A stretch of DNA of 64,000 nt from Hibiscus mutabilis. Lineage: Eukaryota; Streptophyta; Magnoliopsida; Malvales; Malvaceae. The DNA is taken from positions 35,695,834-35,759,833 of the forward strand of contig CM033745.1 of the NCBI GenBank assembly GCA_019671005.1. Direction: 5' to 3'. Under the pieces are notes generated by a model. That model searched no databases. It was not told the DNA's origin and saw only the letters and a list, made by a program, of their open reading frames with translations. A program made the translations under genes and the position numbers. This document shows, in pieces, positions 44,429-56,070 of the stretch (the first letter of the stretch is position 1; every line of letters begins with the position of its first letter).

Positions 44429-47384
44429 TTAAAGTGCCATCTCAACCTGCAATGCAACAAGTTCATCTTCCTCGGCTATGCGCTTTTGAGGAACCGGTCG
44501 AGCCGGTTGCCTTCCAGCGGGTACCTGGACTGGAGCTGCAGGAGCAGTTGTTGCAGGTTGGAGAAGCTGCTCTTCCAACTCGGCACCTTCAAGTTCTTCA
44601 AGTTCTGCTTCCAATTCATCCTACACCATCAAAAGTAAATCAACTCACTGTTAGATGCATGTAAATGCCAGACATGACATTTATAAACATTGATAACAGT
44701 GGTAAGAACTAAGAAGAAAAAGAAGAATGGGGTCAGAAAGTAATAACCTCGTCAAAATCAGCTGCAGCCCCGATAGGATTTGAAAGTGCTTCCTGAATCT
44801 GTTTCATATTCTCAGTTTGTTCGTTGATTTCATCCATCGTTTTGTCAACGTCATCTATATTCCTGTAAAGAAGGCCATTTTTGGTAAAACAGTGAGAATT
44901 CATTGTTCATGCCTCATGAAAATTGAAGAAAAAAACTGATTACATAGCACGAATGCAAAGCTACCATGCTTAAATAGTGCGGTAAATAGCGAAGCAAAGG
45001 GCAAGTACAATGAAGAAAGGCCTATTTGGGCTAACAATAAAAATGTATCAGTTACATACGTTGCTTTCTGCATCGCCTTCATTGCTGCTGCTCCAGTTCT
45101 TAATGCATCAACAGTCTCGGTAGTGGCTTTGGCACCTTCTAACAATATCATCTGTAGAAGTTAATATAGATTAATCAGTACAGCACCATATAAAATGGAT
45201 AAGAAACTCAAAAAAGCCTCCTAGGACACAGCTAAAACACTAAGTTCACAAATTTAAAAGCTTACTTGATCGTGAACACGAAGCTGAAAGTTGCCAAGCT
45301 GTTCAATTTGCTGTTCGTATAGTTTCTTCCTCTTCAGGCATTGTATAGCCGCTGCATAAGAGTAGCATAATGAATACCAAGAGTCGACTATATATATCTG
45401 GCAATCACAGTGCACAGCATGGTTTTAACTTTTAAATTAAGTCGTAGTTCAGATGATAAAAAGAATAATAACTATCTAAACTTTATTCTAGAAGATCATT
45501 GCTTGTTAAAACCTCACATGGCAGGAGCACATAATATATCAGAAACTCAAGAATAATGTCATAGCATGGTAATGTTAGTCTGCATGAGAACATCACTTGA
45601 TGCGTCATTCGGAAAGCAAAAGACCCCAAAGATGAAGCTTGCAATGCTCTAGCTCATTTGGGTGTTATTTTATTTTCCTTATGGGCATCTTCAATCTAAT
45701 TTGATCTTTGATTCCTTTTGAGAATTGAAATGAACCAAAATTTGAGGTTGAAAAGGGAAGGGGGGGGTCCAACATTGAGCAAGCTAGAAGCCATCACTAG
45801 ATATTGCAGCAAGAGAGAAATTTACATCATCTAATATGACATTTGTCTACAAACATCTAGAAACCAAACAAAATAACCACTATAATTCAGTGTCAAAAGT
45901 CAACCAGTTGAATACAAGAATTAAGTAATTTTTTCAGTAGAGAAAATGGAAACAAAGGAAAAACATTACTAATTGCGTGTATATATAGTGCAACCATACC
46001 TCTCTTATTTCTCCCTTTAGCATATTCCTTAGCTTTTCCAACCTCAGCAGCAGCCTTTTTCAGAAGTACGTTTTCCTTTTTCTCTAGCATTTCAAGGGTC
46101 TGCATGATGGAGAACATTATAGGGATCAGTTTAATCAAAACATCAAAGAGAAACAATATAATCTAATGATTTGAAATAAACATATGCAATTTGCAGCACC
46201 ACACAAGATAAAAACTGCCAGAATCAGTTTTATGATTACCATTGTGGAGTTTGAATGCATGTCCAATACACAACCATGATAGCCAAACTTCTAACCTTAT
46301 AAAAATTATCATAGCCCACTATTTGGTGAGACAGTTAAGGAGCATGCTTACACAATGAATGACATAACCCTTTACCTAATGACATTACTCGATAAACTGT
46401 GCTACAAGCATAGGAAGCAAATTCCATTTATCGATCTATTTTTACATCCCGAAAACAATTACAACCATCACAAAAATTTCACCTTCGAGTCATCAAACAA
46501 AGTTAATAATACTGTCTTCCACAAGTGGCCAATTGCCCCAAACATTAAGGCTTTGCATGGTAGAATGGAAAGAAAATTGGAAGGACGGAAAATAAAACGG
46601 GTAGACAATCGGAAAGATGAAAAATCAAATTTTTTATTTCCATCGGTATGCTTGGTAGAAGGATGGAAAAGTTGAAAGAAAATGCAATTTTCTTTCCATT
46701 CATTGCTTGGTCATAAATGAAAAAGAAAATTAAGCTTTGAAGAAAAAAATGCATATTTTGAAATAATTCACATCTTTTCTTCCCTCGACTTTTCCTTCTG
46801 AATTAGAATAATTTGTTTTTACACGAGGATGAAAAATGATCTCATCTCTCATTTTCTTTACTTTCACTTTTCTTTTCCGTATAGCACGTTCAAAATCTAT
46901 TTTCTTTCCACTTTTACTTTCCCATTTTTCATTAAAACCAAGCAAAGCCTAACTGGTGAACTAAAGTGATAAACTCTACTAGATGTGTTTTAGCGAGGTG
47001 AATTCTTTTCTTTTCCCTTTTTTTTTAAAGAAATTGTATTCACAGTTCAGTTCGTTTTTCAGCAATCTACAGCACTAACAAAATATAATCAAACAATTTA
47101 AGAATCCACCAAATGAATTGCCAGCAATTCAATTCTTTCAAGCAAATCACAGAACTCCCAACAAATTATGACCGTTAAATTCAACCCAGCGAATTCACCA
47201 AACGCAATTTTCAAACCCCACAATTCACACAAATGGTATAAACCCCCCCCCCCCCCCAAAAAAAAAAAAAAAAACTCATATCCCAATTAAAGGAAACAAA
47301 TCGAGGAAATACCTCATTTAATTTGTCTAACGTGGTTAGAGCATTTGTTTCCGGCTTGGTTTTCCCGAAAAGCCCTTTAAACAT
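44429..47384 (-). CDS. VPS32: SNF7/VPS32 (CHMP4-type) ESCRT-III subunit, six exons
   Basis: Coding exons on the minus strand: 47313-47384, 46000-46099, 45266-45351, 45060-45151, 44748-44862 and 44429-44620 (stop TAA). All introns are GT-AG and phases join cleanly into 218 residues, the usual plant length. The protein starts MFKGLFGKTKPE, has a basic N-terminal helical core (KKENVLLKKAAAEVGKAKEY, residues about 31-50; AAIQCLKRKKLYEQQIEQL, 58-76), then an acidic C-terminal half (NIDDVDKTMDEINEQ from 118; DELEAELEELEGAELEEQLL from 156). It ends with a Pro/Ala linker and a Leu-rich terminal helix (EEDELVALQVEMAL). In the family, SNF7 polymerises on endosomal membranes with VPS20, VPS2 and VPS24 to drive membrane budding in the multivesicular-body pathway, and the last helix binds Bro1/ALIX-type partners. 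It is the only intact gene in the window. Intron 1 (1213 bp) carries a MITE. Confidence 0.95.
46549..46949. mobile_element. Tourist-like MITE in intron 1 of the SNF7 gene
   Basis: The left end is GGCTTTGCATGGTAG and the right end ACCAAGCAAAGCC, inverted repeats with one mismatch over the first 12-13 bases. Both are flanked by TAA (46546-46548 and 46950-46952). A 3-bp TAA/TTA target and GGC-starting ends are the mark of PIF/Harbinger-derived Tourist MITEs. It is 401 bp, AT-rich and non-coding. It sits far from either splice site. Confidence 0.88.
47243..47274. repeat. C15-A17 double homopolymer in intron 1
   Basis: Fifteen C followed directly by seventeen A on the plus strand (T17G15 in gene sense), about 40 bases inside the intron from the exon 1 donor. 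Length is likely variable and prone to sequencing error. Confidence 0.9.
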
Positions 47385-47622
47385 GGTTAACTCTCGGCAA
47401 TTAAACCCCGATCTTCTGTTTAACAACAATCACCAATACGATCAGATAAAAGAACTGTCACATAATCGATCACTCGTTAACAGCATAAAAGGATACGTTG
47501 AAAAGAAAAATACTGCAAAAGGGGAGAGTCCAACCTAATCTGTAGAATTTGAGAAATTAGGGATTTAGGGGGTTGAGAAATCTGAGAGAAAAAAAAAAGA
47601 AGTTTGGGAAGTGCGAATATTT

Positions 47623-47630
47623 CCACGTGG
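47623..47630. promoter_or_regulatory. Palindromic G-box CCACGTGG upstream of SNF7
   Basis: CCACGTGG lies 239 bases before the ATG of the minus-strand SNF7 gene, beside a purine/pyrimidine-rich stretch (AGAGAAAAAAAAAAG, 47583-47600). G-boxes bind bZIP and bHLH factors. A role in SNF7 expression is inferred from position. Confidence 0.5.
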
Positions 47631-47639
47631 CGCCCATTT

Positions 47640-49347
47640 TGATCGATCCTCACCTCCACCAAAATGTATTCATTTTTACACTCGACGAGCAATACGTCGT
47701 CGTTGCCGGTCCACTTTATTTGCATTGTAGTCGATGTGATTTTTTTAACGTGAGTTCACTCGTTTTATTAAAATAGAAAAAAAAATTAAAATACAATGAG
47801 AGTTTATAAGTTATGTAAATAAATTTAATCCAAATATATTTTTAAAATATAAGAATTAGTGTCTCTAGATCATAAATAGGGCTATACAAAGAAAGGGTAA
47901 AAACCTAACTCAAATACCCAAAATAAAATAGATACAAGCATCACGAACGCTCAACGATGAAAGGTAAAAAACTAACAACAAACGACAATAAAAAATGCAT
48001 ACTACAATAATAAGTCACGTTGACAACACGGTCATTATCACAACTCAATCGCGAATAAAAACGGTGATTATGAGCTCGTATTTGAATCTAGTTCGATGGT
48101 TAAAAACAGGGAGATCAACAAGATAATTAAAGAGTGCCATCTTGATCAGTCATGACGACGTCAAATCCAACTCTGATAAAAAAATGACCAAACGACTGAA
48201 TAAAAAAATAAAAGCGTGCCAAAAGACAAAAAATACGTAATAAAAGGTAGAGAAAATGTGTATCACAAAGATAAATTTATTGAAATTAAAAACAAAAACA
48301 TAAAAAACGAAATAAAAAATAATTATTGATTGTTGACAACCAACAATAAAATTGGTGCCGCCGTCAACCACTTACAAAAGAAAAAAAATGCAAAGAGAGT
48401 TAGAGGTTTTTTAAAACGAAAACAAAGAAAAAATATTTGTGTAAATTTTTAAAAATATTTTACGACAACATGTATGACGAATAATACAATGGCAATATCC
48501 CATGTTTTGAAAACAACTTTATGTCTAAGAATTTTTTATTATCAAATGGGTATTTTATTCCATTAAAAACGAGTATACAAATGAAAGGTCGAAAAAAGAT
48601 TCGGAAAAAGATTTCAAAAACAAATGGCCCATAGGGCACATACAACATGCCCATAAACTCATGAAGGCATTGATCTCTCATCAAAATCATGACACGTCAT
48701 CTCGTTGAAACATACGAATTAATGCTGGTCAGATCATTTCCATTATAGTTTAAAGGCATGCGGCAAATATCCTTTTTCGCAGATTGAATCCTATTCAGTG
48801 GATTTTCATCTGAATTCGAGCTGAGACCATCAGAACCCGAAGACAGAAAAGCTCATTTTAGATCACTTCAAGCTCTAACAATGCTATTTCTTAGTTTCCT
48901 AGAATCAGGACTGCCCTAGAAAGATGAAGGCACTGGTAAAGTAAGAAAGAAGAGGGATTGGCGAGAACGAATATCCATCGCAAAAAAGGAACCAAAGTCA
49001 TGGTTATGAGACAGGCGTCGAGGGTGAAGTAGCGCAAAGAGGCAGAGCAAGCATATATCTGGGCAGCGACAGACCCAGGATTTTTTAATGTTAGGAGTTT
49101 TGGCGCAAGAGAAGAGCAAAAGCTCGAACCACCACAACAAACACTACAAAGGAAGAAAATGATATATAGGTTAGGAATTGTCTTTCATCTCTGAAAAACG
49201 ACAAACCTACCAAATAGGGAGACCAAACGCAAAACAACCAGCAACACAACAAAGGAAGAGGGAAAACAAAATAAAAACCTCATTTTCTACTTCAGTGACT
49301 AGAGGTGGAACTGTGTTTATGCCCGTGGGGCACGACCCCACTAAATA
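47640..49347. other. Unassigned AT-rich DNA upstream of the SNF7 gene
   Basis: Contains the presumed SNF7 promoter (to about 47800), then AT-rich DNA with many short A runs (48170-48450). From 48700 to 49300 the composition is more balanced, without a convincing reading frame. Nothing recognisable was found. Confidence 0.4.
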
Positions 49348-51953
49348 TGCAACGACCCAAAATTTCTTAGTCAACATTGGGCGTTGACCCAGGTTATGGA
49401 CTCGTATGTTAGTTTGGGGAATTAGATCCCTTGGGCCAAGTTTAGGCCCTATTGGGTGAGAATTGAGCTTCAAAGGCTTGAATAGTGACCAATTTGTGAA
49501 TAGGGGAGAAACCATGAGGTTTTATGTTGTAATTTTACCCTTTTTCAAATAAAAGGCTAAAACTCATTTATGTTCCCTTGGCTTTCACGTGAAAAAAATA
49601 TAGACAAAGGGAGATCACCCACTTTCTATTCATCTTTCTTCTCCTACACATTTTTTCCTCCATTTCTTCTTTCAAGCTTTGTTCTAACAGCAAAGATCAA
49701 AGCTTTCCTAATTATTTCTTTTATTCAAGACTCAAATTTTAAGTATGTTTTCCCCATCTCACGAGTTTCAAGAAAAGAGTAATATCTTGTGGGAAGGTGA
49801 GTTTTTCTACAAATGGGTTTTTAAAGAATTTAAGAGCTTCAACCCATTTATCTTGTTACAAATTCGTAGTTGAATCTCCCCATGGTTGCTAATTCAAGCC
49901 TTGACTCATTTTCATGCTGGTATGACAAGGAAATATGTTTTTTTTTTTTTGGGGAGGGGGTTCCTCCAAGCTTGAGTCAAAGAAAGAAATTGGAAGGGTT
50001 TAGCTTGGAAGCTTGATTTCGAGATTTATAGCTTAAGGTCAGTACATCTCCGACTCCTACACTTCTTGAATATCATAAATTGATTGCTTGCTTGGTTTGT
50101 GGGATTGCTAGCTTGGAGTTAAGGTAGCTTAGAGCCTTATTAATGGTAAATCACGAATTAAGTGTTAGCAAGGTGTAAAAAGGATAGTAAATCGCCCTAA
50201 ACAACTTCTATAAGATGTAGGATTGAGATTATGGGTTAAAAGTTACATTGTGTGGGCTTGGGAAGTGATTTCCCGAGCATTAGAAGCCTTTTCTAGGCTT
50301 CGATATTGATACACGGGGAGCCGGTATTGATACCCTATGTTCTGATTGATGAACAAAGGCTTTTCCTAAAGGGCGTATCGATACTCTTTGGGTGGGTACC
50401 GATACCCTACTTCATTAAAATTCCAGTAGCAAAAGTTGGTATCGATACCCAATTAGGGTGTATCGATACCATGTATCGACACCCAATAGGGGTGTACCGA
50501 TACTAGGGGCATATCGATACCCAAATAGGGTGTATCGATACCAGGTATTGAAACCTAATTGGGGTGTATCGATACCCACTGTGCAATCTGCCCAAAAATG
50601 TTAACTTTCTCTTATAGGGCTAAAAAATTATACCGTTCGATCCAATAGACCTCTAATGGCATCAAATGAATTATAAAACTGAGAAACTGAGTCTTAATCC
50701 TCACATATGAGAGTAACATAAAATAGCTTGATAAATGATGACTCGACATAGATGTGATGGCTAATGTTATGCCTTGGGGCATTTGTTGATGGCTTGACTT
50801 GGTGCCACTACCTCTTGGTGAGGTATATGAATGCTCGGGGAATATGTGTTATGTTGTGGTAAATGAATATGGATATCCTAGAGTCAGTACTACGATACTT
50901 ATATAAGGGGATGTGTACTTCGGGTTGAGTGATCAAGTACATCCGACGTACCTATAAGTTGAGTGATATGGGTGCGGTTATGAACCTATCCGTGCCTATG
51001 GTAACCTGAATAAGGTAATTAACTCGATATGCTGAGTAAGCTCGAGTAACCTGATTGGCTGAGCGACCTCATGTAAAGACTACTTGTGGCTAATGTGATC
51101 CAAGTATGTGTAGGACGTATCCATGGCTATGGTGATCCAGATATAGTCCATTAACCCGATGGTTGTGTGAGCACAGGTAAAGTTGGGCTTTGTTGGCCAT
51201 TATATAGATGATGTATAGATGTACTTATGTATATTGTGTGGATGCTATAGATGATAGCTTATGCACCTGATGGTTGAGTGATCAGAGTATGACATGTATT
51301 AACTCAATGAGTTGTATGAGCTCGAGTATCTCAATTGGCTATGTGACCTCGAGTATGGTAATGTATGAAGTAACTTGTATGACTTCTTGTAGACTTGTTG
51401 ATGCCTTGAGATAGGTGATCTAAGAACTCTAGCTAGTATAGGCTAGACGATATTTCATAGATAGTGGGAGCCTTATCTATGCTCTCTTGACTATATTTAT
51501 CCTGCATGCTTATTTTATGATAATCGTGAATTGTGGTAAAGTACAAATGTACCATTGAGCTTTGTTAGCTCAACATGCGGATGTGTGGTTTTTTTGTGCG
51601 TAGGTTGACAAGTCATCTCTTGGAGGAGCACATTGACGAGGATTTTCCTAGAATCGCTTTTGCTTTAGAGTACAATACTTGTTATTTTAGTTTTGGCTAA
51701 TGTATTCATAGGACCTTACCACTGTTGAGTCTGTAACTCTATTTAAAACACTATTTTTGTTTACGATGTTTTAAACTCAGAGCTCCTATTTTATAAACTT
51801 ATTTAAGTGTTTATTTAATTACATGAATATATGGATGTTTAATGCTTTTAAATGATGGCTAAACTTATAATTTTAAATTAGAAATTTGATGGGTTAGTTT
51901 TTGGATGACCCGATTATAGTGCTTCAGATTTGGATCGGGATCGGGGTGTTACA
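49348..51953 (+). repeat. 5' LTR of element C (Tekay-related)
   Basis: Starts TGCAACGACCCAAAATTTC and ends GGGGTGTTACA, 2606 bp. A second copy of its start is at 55223, and a primer site follows at 51958. It contains a cluster of GTATCGATACC palindromes (50301-50577), a hairpin with pyrimidine-rich TAG (51555-51603), and CTCAAC/GAGCT phrases repeated at 51000-51370. Confidence 0.9.
50301..50577. repeat. Cluster of about 12 GTATCGATAC-type palindromes
   Basis: GGTATCGATACC and close variants (GTACCGATACC, GGTATTGATACC, GTATCGACACC) occur about twelve times in 277 bases, separated by AATTGGGG/AATAGGG spacers. The truncated second LTR keeps three of them (55859-55940). Similar ATCGGTA units occur in the LTR of element B (30478-30590). 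Confidence 0.88.
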
Positions 51954-51957
51954 ATAG

Positions 51958-51969
51958 TGGTATCAAAGC
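51958..51969 (+). other. Primer-binding site of element C (tRNA-iMet type)
   Basis: TGGTATCAAAGC, four bases after the LTR end. It matches the standard TGGTATCAGAGC with one G-to-A change. Confidence 0.85.
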
Positions 51970-52129
51970 TTAGGTTTAGCTAGTTCTAGAAAACCCCGGG
52001 GTGTTTTAAAGGTCGTAGTAAGGTGTCTAATGAATACAAGCTCCTAAAGTTAAGTTGTACTCTTCCAAGACTGGAATCTTGATGATGCTACCTTATTTCC
52101 TTGTGTTTTCAAAAAAAAAACTCGATGGC

Positions 52130-53390
52130 GAGTGATGCCAAACGTGATTAGAAAAGTCATGAAGAGAGCCATGTCTCTTAAGTAGAAGACTCTGTAAGGA
52201 GTTTATCCCAGATGTTGGGGACCCAAGCCTTTTGAGAGGTCTCGGAAGTGGGGGGAACCACCTCTATGATCTTACCTCTGCTCCCTTGCAAGTGGTGCAA
52301 GCTATCCCAAGGTAATTTGAGATGCCTCATAAGACTCCTACCATTTTGGGCTAAAAGATTTTTAAGGTTTGGGTGATGATGACCCGATCAAGGCCGACTA
52401 GTGGTTAAGAGATGCTCAAAAGATTCTGAGACAAATGAGAGGAAGCTCGGAGGATGACTTGATTGTATTGTCTCCATTCTTAAGGGCAATGCACATGCGT
52501 GGTGGGAAACTATTGAGTTGGGGCTACAGCTTGCATTTTTGACATGTGATGTTTTCTTGGATGAGTTCAAGAAGAAATACATCACTGAGGTCCACATGGA
52601 TGAGATGGGCGATTAGTTCTTACACCTAGTTTAGGGGGATCGGATAATGTTTAAGTATGAGCAAGATTTTCTATGGTTAAGTCGTTATGCCCCAGAGTTA
52701 GTTGCCACCGAAGAGTTGAGGTGTAAGAGGTTCAAACATGGGTTGAAGGTTGAACTTTAGTTGCACATGACAACGAGTATACTTGGGGCATTCTTTGAAC
52801 TGGTGTACATTGCGAAGGCACTTGAACGACTTCAAGATTCGGCACCGAGTCAAGTTGAGGACTCTAGAGGCTTGTTGTAGAGACACAAGATGTCATAAGT
52901 CCTTTATCGGCTTAATCTAAGAGGTTTCGAGCTCTAAGAGTTCAAAGAGAGTTGCTTTAGATCAGTTACCGAGGGTCAATCAAGGATCTAGAACGAGGGT
53001 TCGTAGGGGCTCTTTGATGTCTGCTCTTGCATGGAGTACTGATGGTTCAGTCGGAGCGTCCCTTTCATTGGCTTGTAAGCATTAGTCGACATCACCTTGG
53101 CGTGTGCTTCTTGCTTTGAAGGGTTTGCTATAGGTATCGAGCACTAGGTCATATGGCGAAGAACTGCCCAGTTATGGGTGATGGTACACAAGTTCAGTCT
53201 CAGAGGTTGACTCCCAGCCTAGTTAGGGTTCTGCAAGAGGTGGTGATAGGGCATCATTTGGGTATCAGGGTGGAGGTCCTACAAGATTCAACGTTAGAGT
53301 CGACGATCGAGCTGTTGCGAGACAGCCTATCGTTCAGGCCAAAAATGAAAGCTTTGCCACCGATGTTATGTTAGGTACCTATGTTCTGTT
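52130..53390 (+). pseudogene. Element C gag, the only gene of the element
   Basis: Despite stops, the retrotransposon gag domain is clear: KGNAHAWWETIELG (52485-52530), CDVFLDEFKKKYITEVHMDE (52547-52605), YEQDFLWLSRYAPELVATEE (52656-52720), RFKHGLKVEL, and LVYIAKALERLQDSAPSQ (to about 52850). A zinc knuckle follows at 53126-53167 with its second Cys replaced by Tyr (CYRYRALGHMAKNC). After about 53340 there is at most a vestige of protease start (GTYVLF..VVVLM). In-frame stops at 52614, 52634 and 52758 make it a pseudogene. It is the RNA-packaging protein of gypsy elements. Confidence 0.85.
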
Positions 53391-55209
53391 TTGGTTTTCA
53401 GTTGTTGTATTGATGGAAATTTGACCTCTCATTCATAATTGTTTTGGTTCTTGTTGGATAAGTGTTGTGGTAAGATCTAGATGTTGATGTTGGTTTGTTT
53501 AACTTGTCAGTTTTGTAAGTTCTTATATGTGATGTGTTTACCGTGGGTGGTAAGTGGGGGTTGAGAGTAACAGTCTTCGTAGACTTGTTAGATTTGCTCT
53601 CTCCCTAGTTGGTAGATGTTACCCTTGGTGTAGGTTGGTTGTGTGAGTTTGATGTATGCCTTAGTTTTTAAGTGAAAGTCTCGAAGTTTTGGGGTTCAAG
53701 ATGAACCAGGTTGTTAGTAATGGACACGATGAACCATTGGCTCTCTAACGCAAATGTTGTGTTCTTGTGATGTTGTTCGCAGAGAGTCTTGTGGGTTGCA
53801 AGATATTCTTAGCTCACATTTGAATACGAGGGTTGAGTGTCCAAGCTTTAGAGTTGTAGACGATTAAGAGGATGTTGGAATGCTCTTCGAAGAATGAGTG
53901 GGCTTACCGGTTGATCATGGATCATAACCTATAATAGAGAAAATGTTGAGTTTAGTGTTAGTGTTCATCACCTTGTGGTATGGTACCGATTGAACTTTTA
54001 GAGTGATGAGTCACTTGTAAAAGTGAGTGAATACGAGTGTCGTCGCCAAGTGGTTCACCTTGGGACGTGCATGTATTAGTATGGCGAGAGTGGTGGTGTT
54101 GGGTATGGTGAGTCGATGTGTAACGATGGAGAAACGTTACCCGTTCCTTGGGGTTGATGATCTTGTAAATGGTTAAAGAGTTTTGAGTTTTGTTTATGAT
54201 CGTTCAGAATTCGAGTATCGTAAGTTGGAAGTTAAAGAGAAGTTGTGATAAAGATTGTGTTGAGGTAATGTTTGGACCTTAATGACAAACGGTGAGATGG
54301 TTTGGACTCACGAGTGTATTGGTATAATCTCGAGTTTAATGATTTGAATGTTTGCTCAATCGAGTCTTGTGATGGGTTGTCGACATCTATGGCAAAACAA
54401 TTTGAATTTGCTTAGAGTAGCACAATGGAAACATGGGTTATCGACTATGGTTAGATGGAACCGAGAATTTTATGTGGTAGCAGATCTTGTTGTGGGACCT
54501 GTTTGAAAATCCTTAAGGGATTGTTAGAGTTTCGATGATGGTTGGGTAAGTGTTGATCTCTAGTAAGAGTTCGTAAGCGGCAACGGTTTTTGGTTGGAAA
54601 CAAGTGGCTTGAGTAGTGAAATTTCATGACTATAAGTTAGCTTACGTTCGAGTTGTGGCGAGATTCAAGTTAAAGTGCTAAGTCCCCTCTTGACTAGCCA
54701 AGTTAGAAAGAAGGGTTGTTAATTCAAGATAGATTGATGGTAAAGTTCGGTTCTCAGAGTTTCGCATATTTTTGAAGTGTTTGATCAGGGTTTTAATAAT
54801 AGACTTAAAAGTTTCTTAGTGGTGTATCTCGGAAAATTGTCACGTTCTGGACACGGGTGAGGTTTAAGTTTAAAAGTTTTGAACCGCGGAGGATGACCGA
54901 AATGATTGTTAATCGAGATAAAGCTCATCCAAGTGATTTCTTGATTTGATGTTTGAACAACATCGTTTGAGGTTATCATATGTTGTTTTTCTTTAGAGTT
55001 TAACATGCGTCTGGCTTGATTGTTGGAAATGAATCGTTGGCAATACATGAGAAGGGTGTTGAGTAGTCTAGTGTTGTGAGCTTTGACTAAAGAAGTTAGG
55101 TGCATAAATTTTAGAATTAAGGTGAATGTTTATGAGATGAGAAATGGTCGGATCTGAGATGGTTACGTCTCCTCTCTTCGTTTAAATTTCGAGGATAAAA
55201 TTTCTTTTT
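53391..55209 (+). other. Element C region without pol
   Basis: From the end of gag to the polypurine tract there are 1.8 kb in which I find no protease, RT, RNase H, integrase or chromodomain motif in any frame. G/T-rich sequence resembling decayed coding DNA runs throughout. It ends in TTCGAGGATAAAATTTC, a typical Tekay internal end. Confidence 0.7.
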
Positions 55210-55222
55210 AGGAGGAGAGAGT
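55210..55222 (+). other. Polypurine tract of element C
   Basis: AGGAGGAGAGAGT directly before TGTAACGACCC at 55223. Confidence 0.85.
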
Positions 55223-55941
55223 TGTAACGACCCAAAATTCCTAAGTCAACATTGGGCGTTGACCCGGGTTATGGACCCACATGTTAGTCTCTCACACACT
55301 CTTTTTTCCATTTCTTCTTTCAAGGCATGTTCTAATAACAAAGATCAAAGCTTTCCTAATCATTTCTTCTATTCAAGACTCAAATTTTAAGTATAATTTT
55401 TCCATCTCATGAGCTTCAAGAAAAGAGTAATATCTTGTGGAAAAATGAGTTTTTCTAGAAATGGGGATTTAAAGAAATTGGGGGTTTTAAGAGCTTCAAC
55501 CTATTTATCTTGTTACAAATTTGTAGTTCAATATTCCCATGGTTGCTAATTCAAGCCTTGACTCATTTTCATGTTGGTATGGCAAGGAAATGTGTTGGGG
55601 TGTTTCATCTCTGACTCCTACACTTCTTGAATATCATAAAGTGATTGCTTGCTTGGTTTGTGGTTTAAGATTGCTAGCTTGGAGTTAAGGTAGCTTAGAG
55701 CCTTATTAATGGTAAATCACATATTAAGTGTTAGCAAGTTCTAAAAAGAGTAGTAAACCGCCCTAAACAACTTCCATAAGATGTAGGATTGAGATTATGG
55801 GTTAAAAGGTACGTTGTGTGGGTGACTTCCCAAGCCTTGGAAGCCTTTTTTGGGCTTCGATATCGATACACGGGGAGTCGGTATCGATACCCTATGTTCT
55901 GATGGATGAACAAAGGCTTTTTGTAAAGGGTGTATTGATAC
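55223..55941 (+). repeat. 3' LTR of element C, truncated
   Basis: Aligns with the 5' LTR from its first base. It has a deletion of about 230 bp relative to it (the 49413-49645 part is missing after CACATGTTAG) and breaks off after the third ATCGATAC-type motif, at about 55941. The remaining two thirds of the LTR are missing. Confidence 0.87.
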
Positions 55942-55944
55942 CAT

Positions 55945-56070
55945 TTACATTTTTGGCCCTTTAAAAATTTTAAGATGATTGTTTGGCCCCCTCTAAAATT
56001 TCAAAAAATTATCGTTTGTCCCTTTACATTTTTTAAAACTATCATTAAGTCCCTTTAAATATTGAATTTT
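55945..56070. repeat. Three TTGGCCC-CTTTAAAATTT units
   Basis: TTTGGCCCTTTAAAAATTTT, TTTGGCCCCCTCTAAAATTT and TTTGTCCCTTTACATTTTTT follow each other at about 35-45-base spacing, each with a GATTG/ATCG/ATCATT spacer. This repeat style is common in plant transposon remnants. It begins exactly where the LTR of C is cut. Confidence 0.55.

Noticed and set aside
47211..47429. SNF7 start at the upstream in-frame Met (47429)
   Set aside because: The first residues in that frame are not SNF7-like; the family starts MFKG/MFxR, which places the start at 47384.
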